A stretch of 64,000 bases of DNA from Leptospira barantonii (GCF_002811925.1 NZ_NPDS01000003.1:291139-355138); one strand, 5' to 3'; positions 18,297 through 43,076 are shown, counted from the stretch's first letter. Notes: generated from the letters alone by a model not told the origin. Translations and numbers: made by a program.

Positions 18297-19328
18297 ATGA
18301 AATCCTTCACTCCCTTTTCACTTCTGCACGTCGTTCTATTTCCGATTCTATACGCGTTGTCCTTCGTATATCGCGGAATTTTTCTTCTTGATCAGAAGCT
18401 CACACAAAAACAAAAACTTCCGGGCGCGTTCGTGATCAGCGTGGGAAATCTTTCCATGGGCGGAACCGGCAAAACCCCGTTTTCGATTCATCTTGCAAAA
18501 CTCATTCACAGGGAATTTCCCGAAAAGAAGATCGTTCTTTTATCCAGGGGTTACGGAGCGACCGGATCCAAAAACGGACATAGGGTAACTCAACAATCCA
18601 GTCCGAGAGAAGCGGGAGACGAACCTCTTCTTTTAAAAAAACATCTTCCGTTTGCGGAAGTTTGGATCGGCAGGGACAGACTCGCGTCTTATCTTAGGTT
18701 TAAAAAAGAATCGAATCTAAAGGAGAATCCGATCGTGATCTTGGACGACGGGTTTCAACATCATAGACTTGAAAGGGATATCGATGTCGTATTATTGGAT
18801 TCGAGTAAAATTCATAAGGAAAGATTTCTGATCCCGGCCGGAAATCTAAGAGAGCCTATTTCCTCTTTGAACAGAGCCGATTGGATCGTGTTCTCCAAAT
18901 ACGAATCCTCCGTGGAAAGAACCGTACAAAACATACAAAAGAAATTTCCGAAAGGAATCCTTCGTTTTACATCGGAGCCGGATAAACTTTTATCGCCGGA
19001 TCTGCAGTTGGATTCTCCTAAGATTTTTTACGGCAAAAGAATCTACGCGTTTACCGGAATCGGAAACCCCGAAGTTTTCTTTTCGATGATCCGCAAGTTC
19101 CAGCCATTCGAGTTGGAAACCAGAGCGTTTCGGGATCACCATTCTTATACGATGGAAGACGAAAACGCTTTGGACACGATCTCCAAGGACTACGACTATC
19201 TCGTTTGTACCGAAAAGGATCTCGTCAAAATTTCAAAACCGCCCGAGAATCTGAAAATTCTTCTTTTGGAAAACAAACTCGATAAGGAAGAAAGACTCGT
19301 TTCCTTTCTCAAAGAAAGAATCGCATAA
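18297..19328 (+). CDS. lpxK: Tetraacyldisaccharide 4'-kinase LpxK
   Basis: Protein of 343 residues, the usual length. LpxK phosphorylates the 4' position of the lipid A disaccharide precursor at the inner membrane. Visible features: an N-terminal membrane-associating helix (about 8-30), the modified P-loop GNLSMGGTGKTP at 50-61, LSRGYGA, GDEPLLL, the WIGRDR segment, LDDGFQHHRLERD with the catalytic Asp-containing motif, and PAGNLREP. Separated from msbA by 23 bases and presumably co-transcribed with it. Confidence 0.96.
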   Translation: MKSFTPFSLLHVVLFPILYALSFVYRGIFLLDQKLTQKQKLPGAFVISVGNLSMGGTGKTPFSIHLAKLIHREFPEKKIVLLSRGYGATGSKNGHRVTQQSSPREAGDEPLLLKKHLPFAEVWIGRDRLASYLRFKKESNLKENPIVILDDGFQHHRLERDIDVVLLDSSKIHKERFLIPAGNLREPISSLNRADWIVFSKYESSVERTVQNIQKKFPKGILRFTSEPDKLLSPDLQLDSPKIFYGKRIYAFTGIGNPEVFFSMIRKFQPFELETRAFRDHHSYTMEDENALDTISKDYDYLVCTEKDLVKISKPPENLKILLLENKLDKEERLVSFLKERIA

Positions 19329-19540
19329 CAACCTTTCGATTTTCGTTTCGGGTTTTTTATTACGCTTGTAATCTTACTTTTTCGGTTTCCGTTTCGTTTT
19401 GCTTTCAAAAAATCGACCTCCCTCAAGTAAGAAAAAGAAATTCTTTTCCATCGAATTTAATCTCGGGAAATCTAAATCGAATTGCAGTATTTAAACCCTG
19501 TGTTAACATTCCCGATAACGTCTTTCCGATAAAGAGCTTT

Positions 19541-20899
19541 ATGAAACAAATTATTTCATACTTCATTCTCCTCCTTTGTGTTTGTGTCTTTTCCGTTTCT
19601 TCTCTTCGAAGCGAAACCATTCTATTAAAATCCGGAGAAAAATTGGACGGAAACATAGTCGGCCAAGACAAGGAAACCGTAACCTTCAAACTTACGGACG
19701 GAACGACCAAGGTTTATCAAAAGTCCCAGATCAAAAAGATCTCATTCGCAAAAATCACGGAGCCTACTTCCAAAAAGGAAGAAGCTCAGAAGATAGAGAA
19801 AGAGGAAGCGGAGAAAAAGAAAAAAGAAGAATCCGAACTCGCAGAAAAACAAAAGGCCGAATCGGAAAAACGAAAACTCGACGAGGACAAGCTCAAGGCA
19901 AAGGAAGAAAAAGCCAAGAAGCGCGAACAGGAACTCGTCAATTCGAAACGTCATTATTTGGAAGCATCGTTTGGAGTCGGAAGCGGAAACGAACAAACCG
20001 AGTTACGGCCTTTTTATCAAACCATTCAATACGCGGGACTTTTATTCAGCAGTTCGGGTCAGGCGGAAATTCTCACCAATCCTTACAAAACGCCTAACAG
20101 CAGTTCTACGACTCGGATCAAATATGCTTGGAACCGTTTTACGTTCGAGCTGAGAGGAACGGAAGCGAAAGGAACGATCGATCCGACCGGCTTTCAAACC
20201 CTATCCTACGGAAGTAGCGGGGGCTCGGGCGGTTCTTCGGGAGACAGAGCGGTCAACATTCTTATGGGCGACGCGCACACCAAATTTCAAAAAGTTTCTT
20301 CGAGGGTCGGTTTTACTCCGTATCCGCATCCGGTTTTGGATCTTCAGGTCGTGGGCGGTGTGGAAAGAATTTGGACCAGAACCAGCGAGGAAGTGGACAG
20401 TTTCGGAGGAGTCACGGCGACGGGCATCAATCCAACACGCATTAGCTTTCGTGAATATACGAGCACGTTCCGAGGAGGAAGTTTCGGAATCGGTTTCGAG
20501 TTTAAGTTTTTGGAACGATTCACTCTTCAAGGACAAATTTTAAGAATCAGCGGAAACACCCCGTCCTCTTCGAAAAACTACGAATACAAAACCGACAATT
20601 CCATCGGAACGACCGCGCTCAACACGACCGGTTTGGATTATTGGTGGACTTCCAAAGGAACCGAAGTCAATCTCAAACTTTCCGCGAAGGTTTACAACAA
20701 CCTGAGTTTATTCGCGGAAGCGAGCAACATGACTTTGAAGAACACGCTTCAAACCGGTTATATCTCGGACAACGATTCGAATCCCGATCAGATCGGTCTG
20801 AAGGTTTTCGGACCGAGAATTCTGATTCCGATCCTACTCGATTCCAAAACGATTCTTACGTATTTTCAAGTCGGCGCGAATTACCGTTTCGACTTTTGA
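19541..20899 (+). CDS. Putative outer-membrane barrel protein with Lys/Glu-rich linker
   Basis: Protein of 452 residues with a signal peptide (cleavage near SLRS-ET). Three parts: an N-terminal beta segment of about 50 residues (ILLKSGEKLDGNIVGQD.ETVTFKLTDG), a highly charged Lys/Glu helix at about 80-130 that should form a long single helix or coiled coil, and a C-terminal region of about 320 residues with alternating amphipathic strands, many Gly/Ser/Thr turns and a final aromatic residue (Asn-Tyr-Arg-Phe-Asp-Phe), as in outer-membrane beta-barrels. The domain order suggests a periplasmic domain joined to a barrel. Function not recognised. It ends 19 bases inside the convergent Cdd1-like gene. 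Confidence 0.75.
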   Translation: MKQIISYFILLLCVCVFSVSSLRSETILLKSGEKLDGNIVGQDKETVTFKLTDGTTKVYQKSQIKKISFAKITEPTSKKEEAQKIEKEEAEKKKKEESELAEKQKAESEKRKLDEDKLKAKEEKAKKREQELVNSKRHYLEASFGVGSGNEQTELRPFYQTIQYAGLLFSSSGQAEILTNPYKTPNSSSTTRIKYAWNRFTFELRGTEAKGTIDPTGFQTLSYGSSGGSGGSSGDRAVNILMGDAHTKFQKVSSRVGFTPYPHPVLDLQVVGGVERIWTRTSEEVDSFGGVTATGINPTRISFREYTSTFRGGSFGIGFEFKFLERFTLQGQILRISGNTPSSSKNYEYKTDNSIGTTALNTTGLDYWWTSKGTEVNLKLSAKVYNNLSLFAEASNMTLKNTLQTGYISDNDSNPDQIGLKVFGPRILIPILLDSKTILTYFQVGANYRFDF

Positions 20900-21210
20900 G
20901 GTTTTTCGGAATCTTTCCAGTTCCACCACTTTAGTTTTTCCGAATTCGGTTTTTTGGTGTTCAGAGCGTAATGAGCGCAACGAAAAACGTAGAGCATACA
21001 ACGATCCACGTAACCGCCGTGTTGTTGGCAACAACGGACGTATAATTCTTCCGGATCCGCGTTTCCGATCTCGTCCAAACTTCTGAAACCGAGATTCCAG
21101 TAGTCCATAGCGATCGACTTACCCACTCCGGGAAGCGTTCGGAATTCATTGAGAATATCGGACTGATCCTCATATCCCTGTGATTGTTTAGAATATTCTT
21201 TTTTACTCAT
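20881..21210 (-). CDS. Cdd1-family (pathogenicity locus) helix-hairpin-helix protein
   Basis: Start at 21210 is set by an ATGA overlap with the upstream moeB stop. The protein has 109 residues: a helix-hairpin-helix (LPGVGKSIAMDYWNLGFRSLDEIG), then DPEELYVRCCQQHGGYVDRCMLYVFRCAHYAL and a Trp-rich end (LKWWNWKD), matching the Cdd1 family layout. The family's biochemical role is not established; the hairpin motif suggests nucleic-acid binding, and the Cys-rich segment could bind metal. It is the last gene of a three-gene operon with the HEAT and MoeB/ThiF genes. Confidence 0.82.
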   Translation of the reverse strand: MSKKEYSKQSQGYEDQSDILNEFRTLPGVGKSIAMDYWNLGFRSLDEIGNADPEELYVRCCQQHGGYVDRCMLYVFRCAHYALNTKKPNSEKLKWWNWKDSEKPQKSKR

Positions 21211-21968
21211 ATATGTGCGCAACTTTTACAATCGGAACGACGCATTAGGGAAACCTTATGGAACTCCATGGACTTCGCCTCCAACTGGAGAATGGAACCG
21301 AAAACACCTTTCGATTTTTCGTCGACCAATCCTAATAGAAACTTTACCGCCTCGGTCGCCTGAACGCTTCCGATGATTCCCGCCATACTTCCGATCACCC
21401 CGGCTTCGGAACAACTCGGGATCGCGTTCGCGGGCGGAAGGGTTTCGTAGATACAACGATAACAAGGATCGACTCCGGGACGAACTCCCAACACCATTCC
21501 GTCGAAACGGAGAATTCCGGCGATGAGAAACGGAATTCTCAAAGAACAACATACGTCGTTTACGAGAAACTTCGTTTCGAAATTGTCCGAACCTTCCAGA
21601 ACAAGGTCGCTGTCCTTCAAAAGATTCTCCGCGTTATCCGCGCTTAAACGAACGGGAACGGATTCGATTTCTATAAAAGGATTTAATTCTTCGATTCTCT
21701 GTTTTGCGGATTCCGATTTGGAAGAACCGATCTCGGAATGTTTGAAAAGAATCTGTCTTTGAAGATTGGTGGTGTCCACAACGTCGGAATCTACGATTCG
21801 AATTTTTCCGACACCGGCCGCGGCGAGATAATAAAGAACCGGAGAACCCAATCCTCCCGCGCCGATAACGGTGATGCGAGAGGACTTTAACGTTTCCTGA
21901 CCCTTGCGTTTTACTTCATCCAGAAGAATGTTCCGGGAATACCGGCTGATTTCCGGAGGGGTCAACAA
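21207..21968 (-). CDS. MoeB/ThiF-family adenylyltransferase (E1-like)
   Basis: Protein of 253 residues starting at tandem TTG codons (21968 or 21965). It adenylates the C-terminal glycine of a ubiquitin-like sulfur carrier (MoaD or ThiS). Visible: N-terminal RYSRNILLDEV, nucleotide-binding GAGGLGSPVLYYLAAAGVG, VDSDVVDTTNLQRQILF, the Asp-containing GSDNFETKFLVND, and a zinc site from two Cys pairs, CYRC and CKSC, with SCSEAGV between. No moaD, thiS or other cofactor gene is adjacent, so MoeB versus ThiF cannot be decided. It is flanked by HEAT (15-base gap) and Cdd1-like (ATGA overlap) genes. Confidence 0.92.
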   Translation of the reverse strand: MLTPPEISRYSRNILLDEVKRKGQETLKSSRITVIGAGGLGSPVLYYLAAAGVGKIRIVDSDVVDTTNLQRQILFKHSEIGSSKSESAKQRIEELNPFIEIESVPVRLSADNAENLLKDSDLVLEGSDNFETKFLVNDVCCSLRIPFLIAGILRFDGMVLGVRPGVDPCYRCIYETLPPANAIPSCSEAGVIGSMAGIIGSVQATEAVKFLLGLVDEKSKGVFGSILQLEAKSMEFHKVSLMRRSDCKSCAHI

Positions 21969-21983
21969 GGTCTTAGGAGAAAA

Positions 21984-22497
<514 letters not shown>

Positions 22498-22625
22498 GAA
22501 GCGTCAATCTAAATATTCGTCTTCACTGCACCCGTTCCGCCGGTTCTTTTCATTTTGTGTCTTTCGTTTCTTACTTTACCGATAGAATGGACGGTCGCAA
22601 AATCCTCGAATTCAAGGAAGTTGTT

Positions 22626-24944
22626 ATGGAACATTTATACCCCGCTAATCCCGCGCACGTTCCCTCGGATCTCACAGGTTTGAATCCGGCGCACAAACGG
22701 AATCTCTGGTTTACCGTTCTCGGTCTGATTCTTTTTATTCTCGTTTATCTCGCCTTATGCGGATGGTTCGTTTGGGCTTCTTATTCTTTATTCGTCCACG
22801 GTTTCGGACCGGGATGGGAAGTTTATTCTTGGATCACCGGAATCGGTTCGGGTTTGATCGCGCTCTTTATGGTGAAGGCGCTATTCTTCGTTAAGAAAGG
22901 AAATTTGGGTGATCCGTTCGAGATCACCCAAGAAACTCAACCGCAGTTGTTTCACTTTCTTCATCGATTGGCGGACGAAACCGGAGCGCCAAGACCACAT
23001 CGTGTTTTTCTTTCCGCCCAAGTGAACGCCTGCGTGTTTTACGATCTTTCGATTCTCAATTTTATATTTCCTTCCAAAAAGAATTTGGAGATCGGACTCG
23101 CGCTCGTAAACGTTTTGAGCATCAGCGAATTGAAGGCGGTATTGGCGCACGAGTTCGGCCATTTCGCACAACGTAGCATGGCCGTAGGAAATTGGATGTA
23201 CATCGCGCAACAAGTCGCTTCTCATCTGATCGGAAGCAGGGACGCGTTGGATAATTTTTTACTTTCGGTTTCCCGTTTCGACATTCGAGTCGCGTGGATC
23301 GGATGGATTCTTCGTTTAATCATCTGGTCCTTGAGATCCGCATTGGAATCTTTTTTCAATGTTGTCGTATTAGCACAAAGGGCTCTTTCACGCGAGATGG
23401 AATTTCAAGCGGACCTGGTCGCGGTTTCCGTAACGGGAAGCGACGCGTTGATCCACGCACTTCATAAGTTACAAGCGGCGGACGAAGCTTGGGAAACCAC
23501 ACAAGGTTTTATCTCCGATCAGATTCGATCCGGAAAATCCGCGAAGGATATATTTCCGATTCAATCCAAAATCATAGATCATTCCAGAAAACTTTGGAAC
23601 GATCCGAATTACGGAACGGTTCCGATAATGCCTTCGGAGAATCCGGAACGTCACCGTGTTTTTACATCCGAAATCGCACAACCTCCGAGAATGTGGGCGA
23701 CCCATCCGTACAATCACGAAAGAGAAGCGAATGCGAAAAAAAGATATGTGCCGAACGTCTTGGATGATAGAAGCAGTTGGTTGATCTTCGACGACGCGGA
23801 ATCACTACGAGAGAAATTTACGGATCGGATTCTTTCCGGTTTTGGAACCGAATTCAAACAGGATCCGGAAATCCTCGACGCGGTGGACAAGTTTTACGCG
23901 AAGGAATATCTGAACAGCAAATACAGGGGCGCGTATTTGGGAAGATCCTTTACACGTTATGCGTCATCTCCGAACGATTATTACGAACATCCGATCTCGG
24001 ACGTCAAAGAAACATTAGAAAGTCTTTATCCTCCGAGTTTATCCGAACAATTGGAAAGAATTCGCTCCTTGGAAAAGGAAAGAAATCTTTTGACCGCGCT
24101 TCAGGAAGGATATTTTACTCCGCCCGACGGAATCATACGTTTTCGCGGAAGAGAATTGAAAAAGCGCGAACTGACCGGAGTGATCGAGGATCTAAATCGG
24201 GATTGCGACGGAGCTTACTCCAAACTCTTCGAACACGATCAAAAATGCCGCTCCGCTCATCTCAAAGCGGCGGAACAAATCGGTCAGGGATGGCCGGAAT
24301 ATCTGCGGGGTTTGTTGGAGATTCTCCATTACGCCGATCACTTAAGAGCCAACTTAGAGGACGGCAGAGGTTTATTGAACAACGTATACGCGGTCGTCAC
24401 CGCGGATCGTCACGTAAGTTCCGCGGAATTGCTTCGTCTTGTCTCGGCGGGCAATCAGGTTTACGACGCTCTTTCCGAAATTCACAAACATAAGGAAAGT
24501 ATAATATTAGATTCCGAGATATTGGAAAAATTGGAATTGAAGGATTGGAATTCCGGTTTTAGCAAGTTCGAATTCACTCCGGCGACCCAAGACAATATGC
24601 AGAAATGGTTGGAAGTTGTGGACTCCTGGATCGACGAGGCCATCGGAATTTTATACGCGCTCAAACAAATCAGTTTGGAAAAGTTATTGATAGCGGAATC
24701 CAAGATCGCCGAAAAAATCCGAAACCCGAAAAAAGAATTAGAACCTGCGCCGATCGCTTCGAAAGCGGTTCCGAATTATCCGACGATCACGCCGGGAAAG
24801 GAACGCAAACTTCAAAAACGTTTGGATCTATGGGATCGTTTTCAAACCGCCGACGGATTGGTTCCCGGTTTTCTAAGATTTGCGGTCGCGACCTCGATTC
24901 TCGGAGGCGCGCTGTATCTCACAAGTTTTGCGGTTTTTCGATAA
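22626..24944 (+). CDS. M48-family membrane zinc metallopeptidase, extended
   Basis: Start chosen at 22626, preceded by AAGGAAG; an upstream ATG at 22557 lacks a ribosome site. Protein of 772 residues. Two N-terminal helices (about 30-55 and 70-95), then the zinc motif HEFGH at 175-179 preceded by ISELKAVLA, and the third-ligand region EMEFQADLVAVSV. Another helix pair lies around 215-250. Unlike HtpX (about 290 residues), about 450 extra residues follow with no family I recognise, ending in a hydrophobic helix. Probable role: inner-membrane protein quality control, with an unknown added function. An LptF/G permease gene lies 138 bases downstream on the same strand. Confidence 0.86.
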   Translation: MEHLYPANPAHVPSDLTGLNPAHKRNLWFTVLGLILFILVYLALCGWFVWASYSLFVHGFGPGWEVYSWITGIGSGLIALFMVKALFFVKKGNLGDPFEITQETQPQLFHFLHRLADETGAPRPHRVFLSAQVNACVFYDLSILNFIFPSKKNLEIGLALVNVLSISELKAVLAHEFGHFAQRSMAVGNWMYIAQQVASHLIGSRDALDNFLLSVSRFDIRVAWIGWILRLIIWSLRSALESFFNVVVLAQRALSREMEFQADLVAVSVTGSDALIHALHKLQAADEAWETTQGFISDQIRSGKSAKDIFPIQSKIIDHSRKLWNDPNYGTVPIMPSENPERHRVFTSEIAQPPRMWATHPYNHEREANAKKRYVPNVLDDRSSWLIFDDAESLREKFTDRILSGFGTEFKQDPEILDAVDKFYAKEYLNSKYRGAYLGRSFTRYASSPNDYYEHPISDVKETLESLYPPSLSEQLERIRSLEKERNLLTALQEGYFTPPDGIIRFRGRELKKRELTGVIEDLNRDCDGAYSKLFEHDQKCRSAHLKAAEQIGQGWPEYLRGLLEILHYADHLRANLEDGRGLLNNVYAVVTADRHVSSAELLRLVSAGNQVYDALSEIHKHKESIILDSEILEKLELKDWNSGFSKFEFTPATQDNMQKWLEVVDSWIDEAIGILYALKQISLEKLLIAESKIAEKIRNPKKELEPAPIASKAVPNYPTITPGKERKLQKRLDLWDRFQTADGLVPGFLRFAVATSILGGALYLTSFAVFR

Positions 24945-25082
24945 GAATTTTCGCGGACACAAACTCAAAATACCGCGCGAGAATGGCGAGTCCGAAGTCG
25001 ATTCAATTCCATCTGGATGCGAATCAAACGGTGTTGTCATTTGCGGGAACTCTGCGAGAATGGTTCGAGATTTCGAAAAAGA

Positions 25083-27128
<2,046 letters not shown>

Positions 27129-27132
27129 GAAT

Positions 27133-27164
27133 CGGGGAATTTTTCAATTCGATTCCCCGTTTTT
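27133..27164 (+). terminator. Rho-independent terminator
   Basis: Stem CGGGGAAT (27133-27140) and ATTCCCCG (27152-27159) with an 11-base loop, followed by TTTTT and placed 4 bases after the stop codon of the 174-residue gene. This is the clearest intrinsic terminator in the window. Confidence 0.85.
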
Positions 27165-27404
27165 CCCGAACATCGGATTCCGATTCTCGAGAATCCAAGA
27201 TCCAACTTTTACGTTAAGCGACCTTTCATTTTCTCGCAGATCTCCTTTTGATTCTTATCAAACAAACCGACTATTAGTTTGATTCTTTTTCGTTTGCTTC
27301 TAGGATTTATAGTTTCCTTTTGATCCCGCCTTCCAATGATACCCCGACTTTGATTGAAGTTACTTCGTTAAAGTTGGATCGGTAAATTATTTGGAGCCAA
27401 AATT

Positions 27405-28727
27405 GTGAGTCGAACTCAAGAGACAAATGATAAATCAAAAAAGCGGACGATAGATCCGCTAACGTATGAAATTCTAAAAAGCGAAATCGTTCGCACGAAA
27501 ATTCTATTCATCTTTTTTTCTTTTTCTTCCGTTTTACTGACAATCGTATTCACACTTTTCTACGATAAGATCTCGAAGGAAATCGGAACTCGTTTTCCTT
27601 TTTATCCCGTTCTCGGGGTCAATGTCGGAATTGCAATTTACGAATTCGTAGTGAACCAAGTCTTCCAGTATCTTTTGAGAAATAAAAAGAATCTCATCGG
27701 CGTCGCAAGATTTGGAAACGTTTTCGTGGAAATATCCGCGATCGGTTTGCTGATCTGGTTGAACATAGGAATATTCGCTTCACCTTTGATTCCATTATAT
27801 TCTCCCGCGGTGATGATTTTTTTCGTGTTCATCATTCTTTCGGTTTTACGCCTCGAATTCTGGCTGAGCGCGTTTACCGGATTTGTGGCCGGTGTGGAAC
27901 TTTTCGCATTAGCATATTATTATATTCCACAGAATCCGATTCCTATGCCGGTTCAATTCTTCAATTCATTCGCACCATTTATTTCCAAGGCGGTTTTGCT
28001 TTTGTTTGGCGGAATCGCCGCCGGTTTGGTAGGACATCAATTAAAACGTTCCTTGATTTCCGCGATTTCCGCGGTTCAGGAAAAGAATAAGGTGGTGGGA
28101 ATGTTCGGCCAATACGTTTCGCCGGACGTCGTGGATAAACTTCTGGAACAGAAGAACGAAAATTTTTCGGAGTTCAAAAGCGTTTGTATTATGTTTTTAG
28201 ACATTCGTAACTTCACGAGATTCTCCGAAAAAAGAGCTCCGGGAGAAGTGATCGATTATCTGAACTACATCTTCACGCACCTGATCGATATCGTAAATCA
28301 GCACAACGGAATGATCAATAAGTTTCTCGGAGACGGTTTTATGGCCGTGTTCGGCGCTCCCCTTTCGGACGGATCGAACGACGTAAAGAATGCGGTCGAC
28401 GCTTCCCGCGAAATTCTCAAGAAAATAGAATTCTTAAATCAAGAAGGTAAAATTCCGGAAACCAGCATCGGAATCGGCTTACATACCGGCGAAGCGATGA
28501 CGGGTAACGTAGGTTCCGAAACGAGAAAAGAATATACGATCATCGGAGACGTGGTCAATCTCGCGTCCCGAGTCGAACAGTTGAATAAACAATTCGGAAC
28601 AAAACTTTTGGTCACTCAAGCCGTTTATGACGATATCAAGGAAACGATTTCGGGCAAACATCTTTCTTCCATTCAAGTAAAAGGAAGGGAAGAACCGGTC
28701 GACGTTTACGAGTTGGATAAGGTTTAA
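27405..28727 (+). CDS. Membrane-bound class III adenylate/guanylate cyclase
   Basis: Protein of 440 residues from a GTG with GGAG 9 bases upstream. The N-terminal half has about six membrane helices (residues 30-210), a likely sensory module of unknown ligand, followed by a short linker (FGQYVSPDVVDKLLEQ, typical of bacterial cyclases). The catalytic domain has the first metal-binding Asp in MFLDIRNFTRFSE, the second in KFLGDGFMAVFG, and the transition-state region EYTIIGDVVNLASRVEQLNKQ. It probably makes cAMP. The cyclic-nucleotide-binding protein at 51.5 kb is a candidate receptor in the same genome. Confidence 0.93.
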   Translation: MSRTQETNDKSKKRTIDPLTYEILKSEIVRTKILFIFFSFSSVLLTIVFTLFYDKISKEIGTRFPFYPVLGVNVGIAIYEFVVNQVFQYLLRNKKNLIGVARFGNVFVEISAIGLLIWLNIGIFASPLIPLYSPAVMIFFVFIILSVLRLEFWLSAFTGFVAGVELFALAYYYIPQNPIPMPVQFFNSFAPFISKAVLLLFGGIAAGLVGHQLKRSLISAISAVQEKNKVVGMFGQYVSPDVVDKLLEQKNENFSEFKSVCIMFLDIRNFTRFSEKRAPGEVIDYLNYIFTHLIDIVNQHNGMINKFLGDGFMAVFGAPLSDGSNDVKNAVDASREILKKIEFLNQEGKIPETSIGIGLHTGEAMTGNVGSETRKEYTIIGDVVNLASRVEQLNKQFGTKLLVTQAVYDDIKETISGKHLSSIQVKGREEPVDVYELDKV

Positions 28728-28851
28728 TTGTAAGAGCGAAAACGCTGAAGAACGAGCAAAATAAGACACGACGTTTCTTTGAATACGTCGCTCGATTCTG
28801 CGACGCGGGAAACCCCTCAATTTTACTTTAAAATTTTTGAATCAACGAGAT

Positions 28852-30728
<1,877 letters not shown>

Positions 30729-30760
30729 GTTGTCCTCTTCTCTAATATCCTCTTCCCCAC

Positions 30761-31128
<368 letters not shown>

Positions 31129-31160
31129 ACCTGTTTAAAAAAGTGGTTTGCACGACATAG

Positions 31161-31208
<48 letters not shown>

Positions 31209-31209
31209 T

Positions 31210-31981
<772 letters not shown>

Positions 31982-31982
31982 A

Positions 31983-33660
<1,678 letters not shown>

Positions 33661-33666
33661 ATTCTC

Positions 33667-36461
<2,795 letters not shown>

Positions 36462-36497
36462 TTTTTAGCTCGGGATCTTTTCGTTTTTTGCGGAGAA

Positions 36498-36513
36498 TGT
36501 GGTAGTTCCTACA
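36498..36513. repeat. Degenerate copy of a dispersed palindromic motif
   Basis: TGTGGTAGTTCCTACA resembles the TTGTAGGAGTTCCTACAA palindrome found twice near 53.4-53.6 kb. It lies 37 bases after trpS, again just downstream of a gene. The match is partial. Confidence 0.4.
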
Positions 36514-36604
36514 CTCGTGGAGACTACAAAGTATCCGCGAGCGGCCGGACTTCCGACCAAATCCCCCGACCTCCGCACCGAACCAACCCGGAACCGTAAA
36601 GGAT

Positions 36605-38650
<2,046 letters not shown>

Positions 38651-39514
38651 GATCCGTAAATTTCTGGAATCGAAGTCCTCCGCACCTTTGAAGAAATGGG
38701 GGCAGAATTTTTTAATCGATCCGAACGCGATCCAATCCATTCTTTCTTGTCTGAGTTCCGACCTTGTATCCAAGATCGATCGAATTTTGGAAATCGGTCC
38801 GGGGCTCGGCGCGATCTCACACGGCCTGCTCGAATTTCAAAAACCTGTAACCTTATTCGAAATCGATCCGGTTTACGCGAACTGGTTGCGAGAATATCTT
38901 CCCGAGTTCGAATTGAAAGAAGGAGACGCTTTGAATTTTCTTTCCGAATATTCGAACCAATCGGTTTATCTTTTCGGAAATCTTCCGTATTACATTTCCT
39001 CCGAACTTACGTTAAGCGCCGTTAAAAATCTAAAAGGATTAAAGGGCGCGGCCTTTCTCGTTCAAAAAGAATTCGCAAAAAGAATTTCAAACGAACCTTC
39101 ATCGATCCGGTTTTATCTTTCCGCTTACGGAAGTTGGCGTTTAAAAAAGGATGTTAAAGCGGGAGCGTTTTATCCGAGACCGAACGTGGATTCTTCGATC
39201 TTGGAATACAAGGCTTCTCCGGTTTTCGAAAACGAATTCGGGTTCCTCGCCCTCGAATGTCTTTGTAGAACCGCGTTCTGGGGAAAAAGAAAAAAGTTAA
39301 CTTCTTCTTTTCGGGACGCACCGATCACTTCTCTTCCTTTGGAAATTCGTTCCTCCGAAAATTTTTCGGAAGAAACGTTTCGAAAAGAATGTTTTAATTC
39401 TTTGGAAAACGTGAAAATCGATCTGGATAAAAGACCGGAAGAATTGAGTCCCGAGAATTTCCACAACGCCGCAAAATTTCTCTCGAACTATATATCAAAA
39501 ATTCTGAATGTAAT

Positions 39515-41035
<1,521 letters not shown>

Positions 41036-41127
41036 GTGCCGATTTCCAAATTCTACTCGGGTCCTTTGAACGTCGACCCAAGGTAGAATTATGACTCTTT
41101 AAAGTTTTGTCAATCGGTACTTTATGT

Positions 41128-41944
41128 TTAGAGTTCTTTCCTGTCCAGAACAACTTTTACTAAGCCGAAACAGAGAACGACCCAGACTCCGATTTGGATC
41201 AGAGAATATTCTCCGTAATAATGGACCTGGGAAAGACTTTTTGCAAGAAGCGAACTCGAGAAAAAGAAGATCGTTCCTTCCTGAGGAAGAATCCAATAAA
41301 CGACCTCGAGAATCTGTTTTTTCAGATCCGAGGTCTGTACCATACTCGCCGCCGCCGATTCGTAGATGAACAAGTCCAAGAACGTGGAAAACACAAGAAG
41401 CGCAAGTCCGCCGAAAAAGGCCGCGTTCTTACCGAAACTCAAAACAAGAACAAAGCCGAAAAGAATCAGAAAGTAAAAAACGAAAAACATAGTGAAGCAG
41501 GCTTTCAAAAGATCCCAGGAAAAATTCCCGCCGCCGATCTGCTGTTTTACGAGATACGTTCCGATTAAAAAAACGGCGTTCGCAAAGATGAGCAAAAGTA
41601 CACCCAAGGACTTTCCGCCAATGTATGTCAGTGGAGAAACGGGTCTGGAAAGAATCGGAATGTACGTTTTGTTTTCCAGCTCCTCTCCCAAAAGAGAAAC
41701 CGGAAGAAACAACGCGAGAACCGTATTCCAAAACGCGAAAAACAAAAACACGACGTAAATTTGAAAATCGGGATTCCCGGATTGATCCTGTCCTCCGATC
41801 TGAAGCTGACAGGTGAAATTTAAAAATAGAAACAAAGCGGATATTATAAAAATGAAATATACGATTCTTTTCCGAAGCGTTTCTCTCAGAGTCAAAAACG
41901 AAATCGAAAAAACCTTCGGAATCTGATCGCGGATCCAGGAAAAA

Positions 41945-41952
<8 letters not shown>
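41128..41952 (-). CDS. ABC-2 type transporter permease
   Basis: Protein of 274 residues with about six membrane helices. The ATG at 41952 has GGAGGAAA just upstream and overlaps the ATPase gene by 8 bases. Residues 20-45 (RETLRKRIVYFIFIISALFLFLNF) and the segment SLLGEELENKTYIPILSRPVSPLTYIGGKSLGVLLL are typical of ABC-2 permeases of the NatB/NosY kind. It forms an exporter with the preceding ATPase; the substrate is unknown. Confidence 0.92.
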
Positions 41953-42859
<907 letters not shown>

Positions 42860-42918
42860 GCACTTTTCCTTGGAATCAGAGCCTTTTCTTAAACCGCACG
42901 AAGGCGGAATCCATATCC

Positions 42919-42975
42919 TCCGTAAGGGATACGGAACTGCAAAGCGAAACTTATATCAAAGAAAACTAAGTTTCG
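42919..42975. promoter_or_regulatory. Two inverted repeats in the ABC/sixA divergent region
   Basis: TCCGTA-AGGGA-TACGGA at 42919-42935, and CGAAACTTA (42945-42953) with TAAGTTTCG (42967-42975), a 9-bp stem. Both lie in the 217-base spacer between the divergent ABC exporter and sixA genes, where regulators of either could bind. They could also be structured 5' leaders. Confidence 0.4.
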
Positions 42976-43076
42976 TAAGATGCTATGACAACGTTGGACC
43001 TTTCTTGCAAACGAAGGTTCCACTTGAGAAGGATCAATGATTTTCGGGAATCATTCCCTGTCAATCCTCTGGAAAC

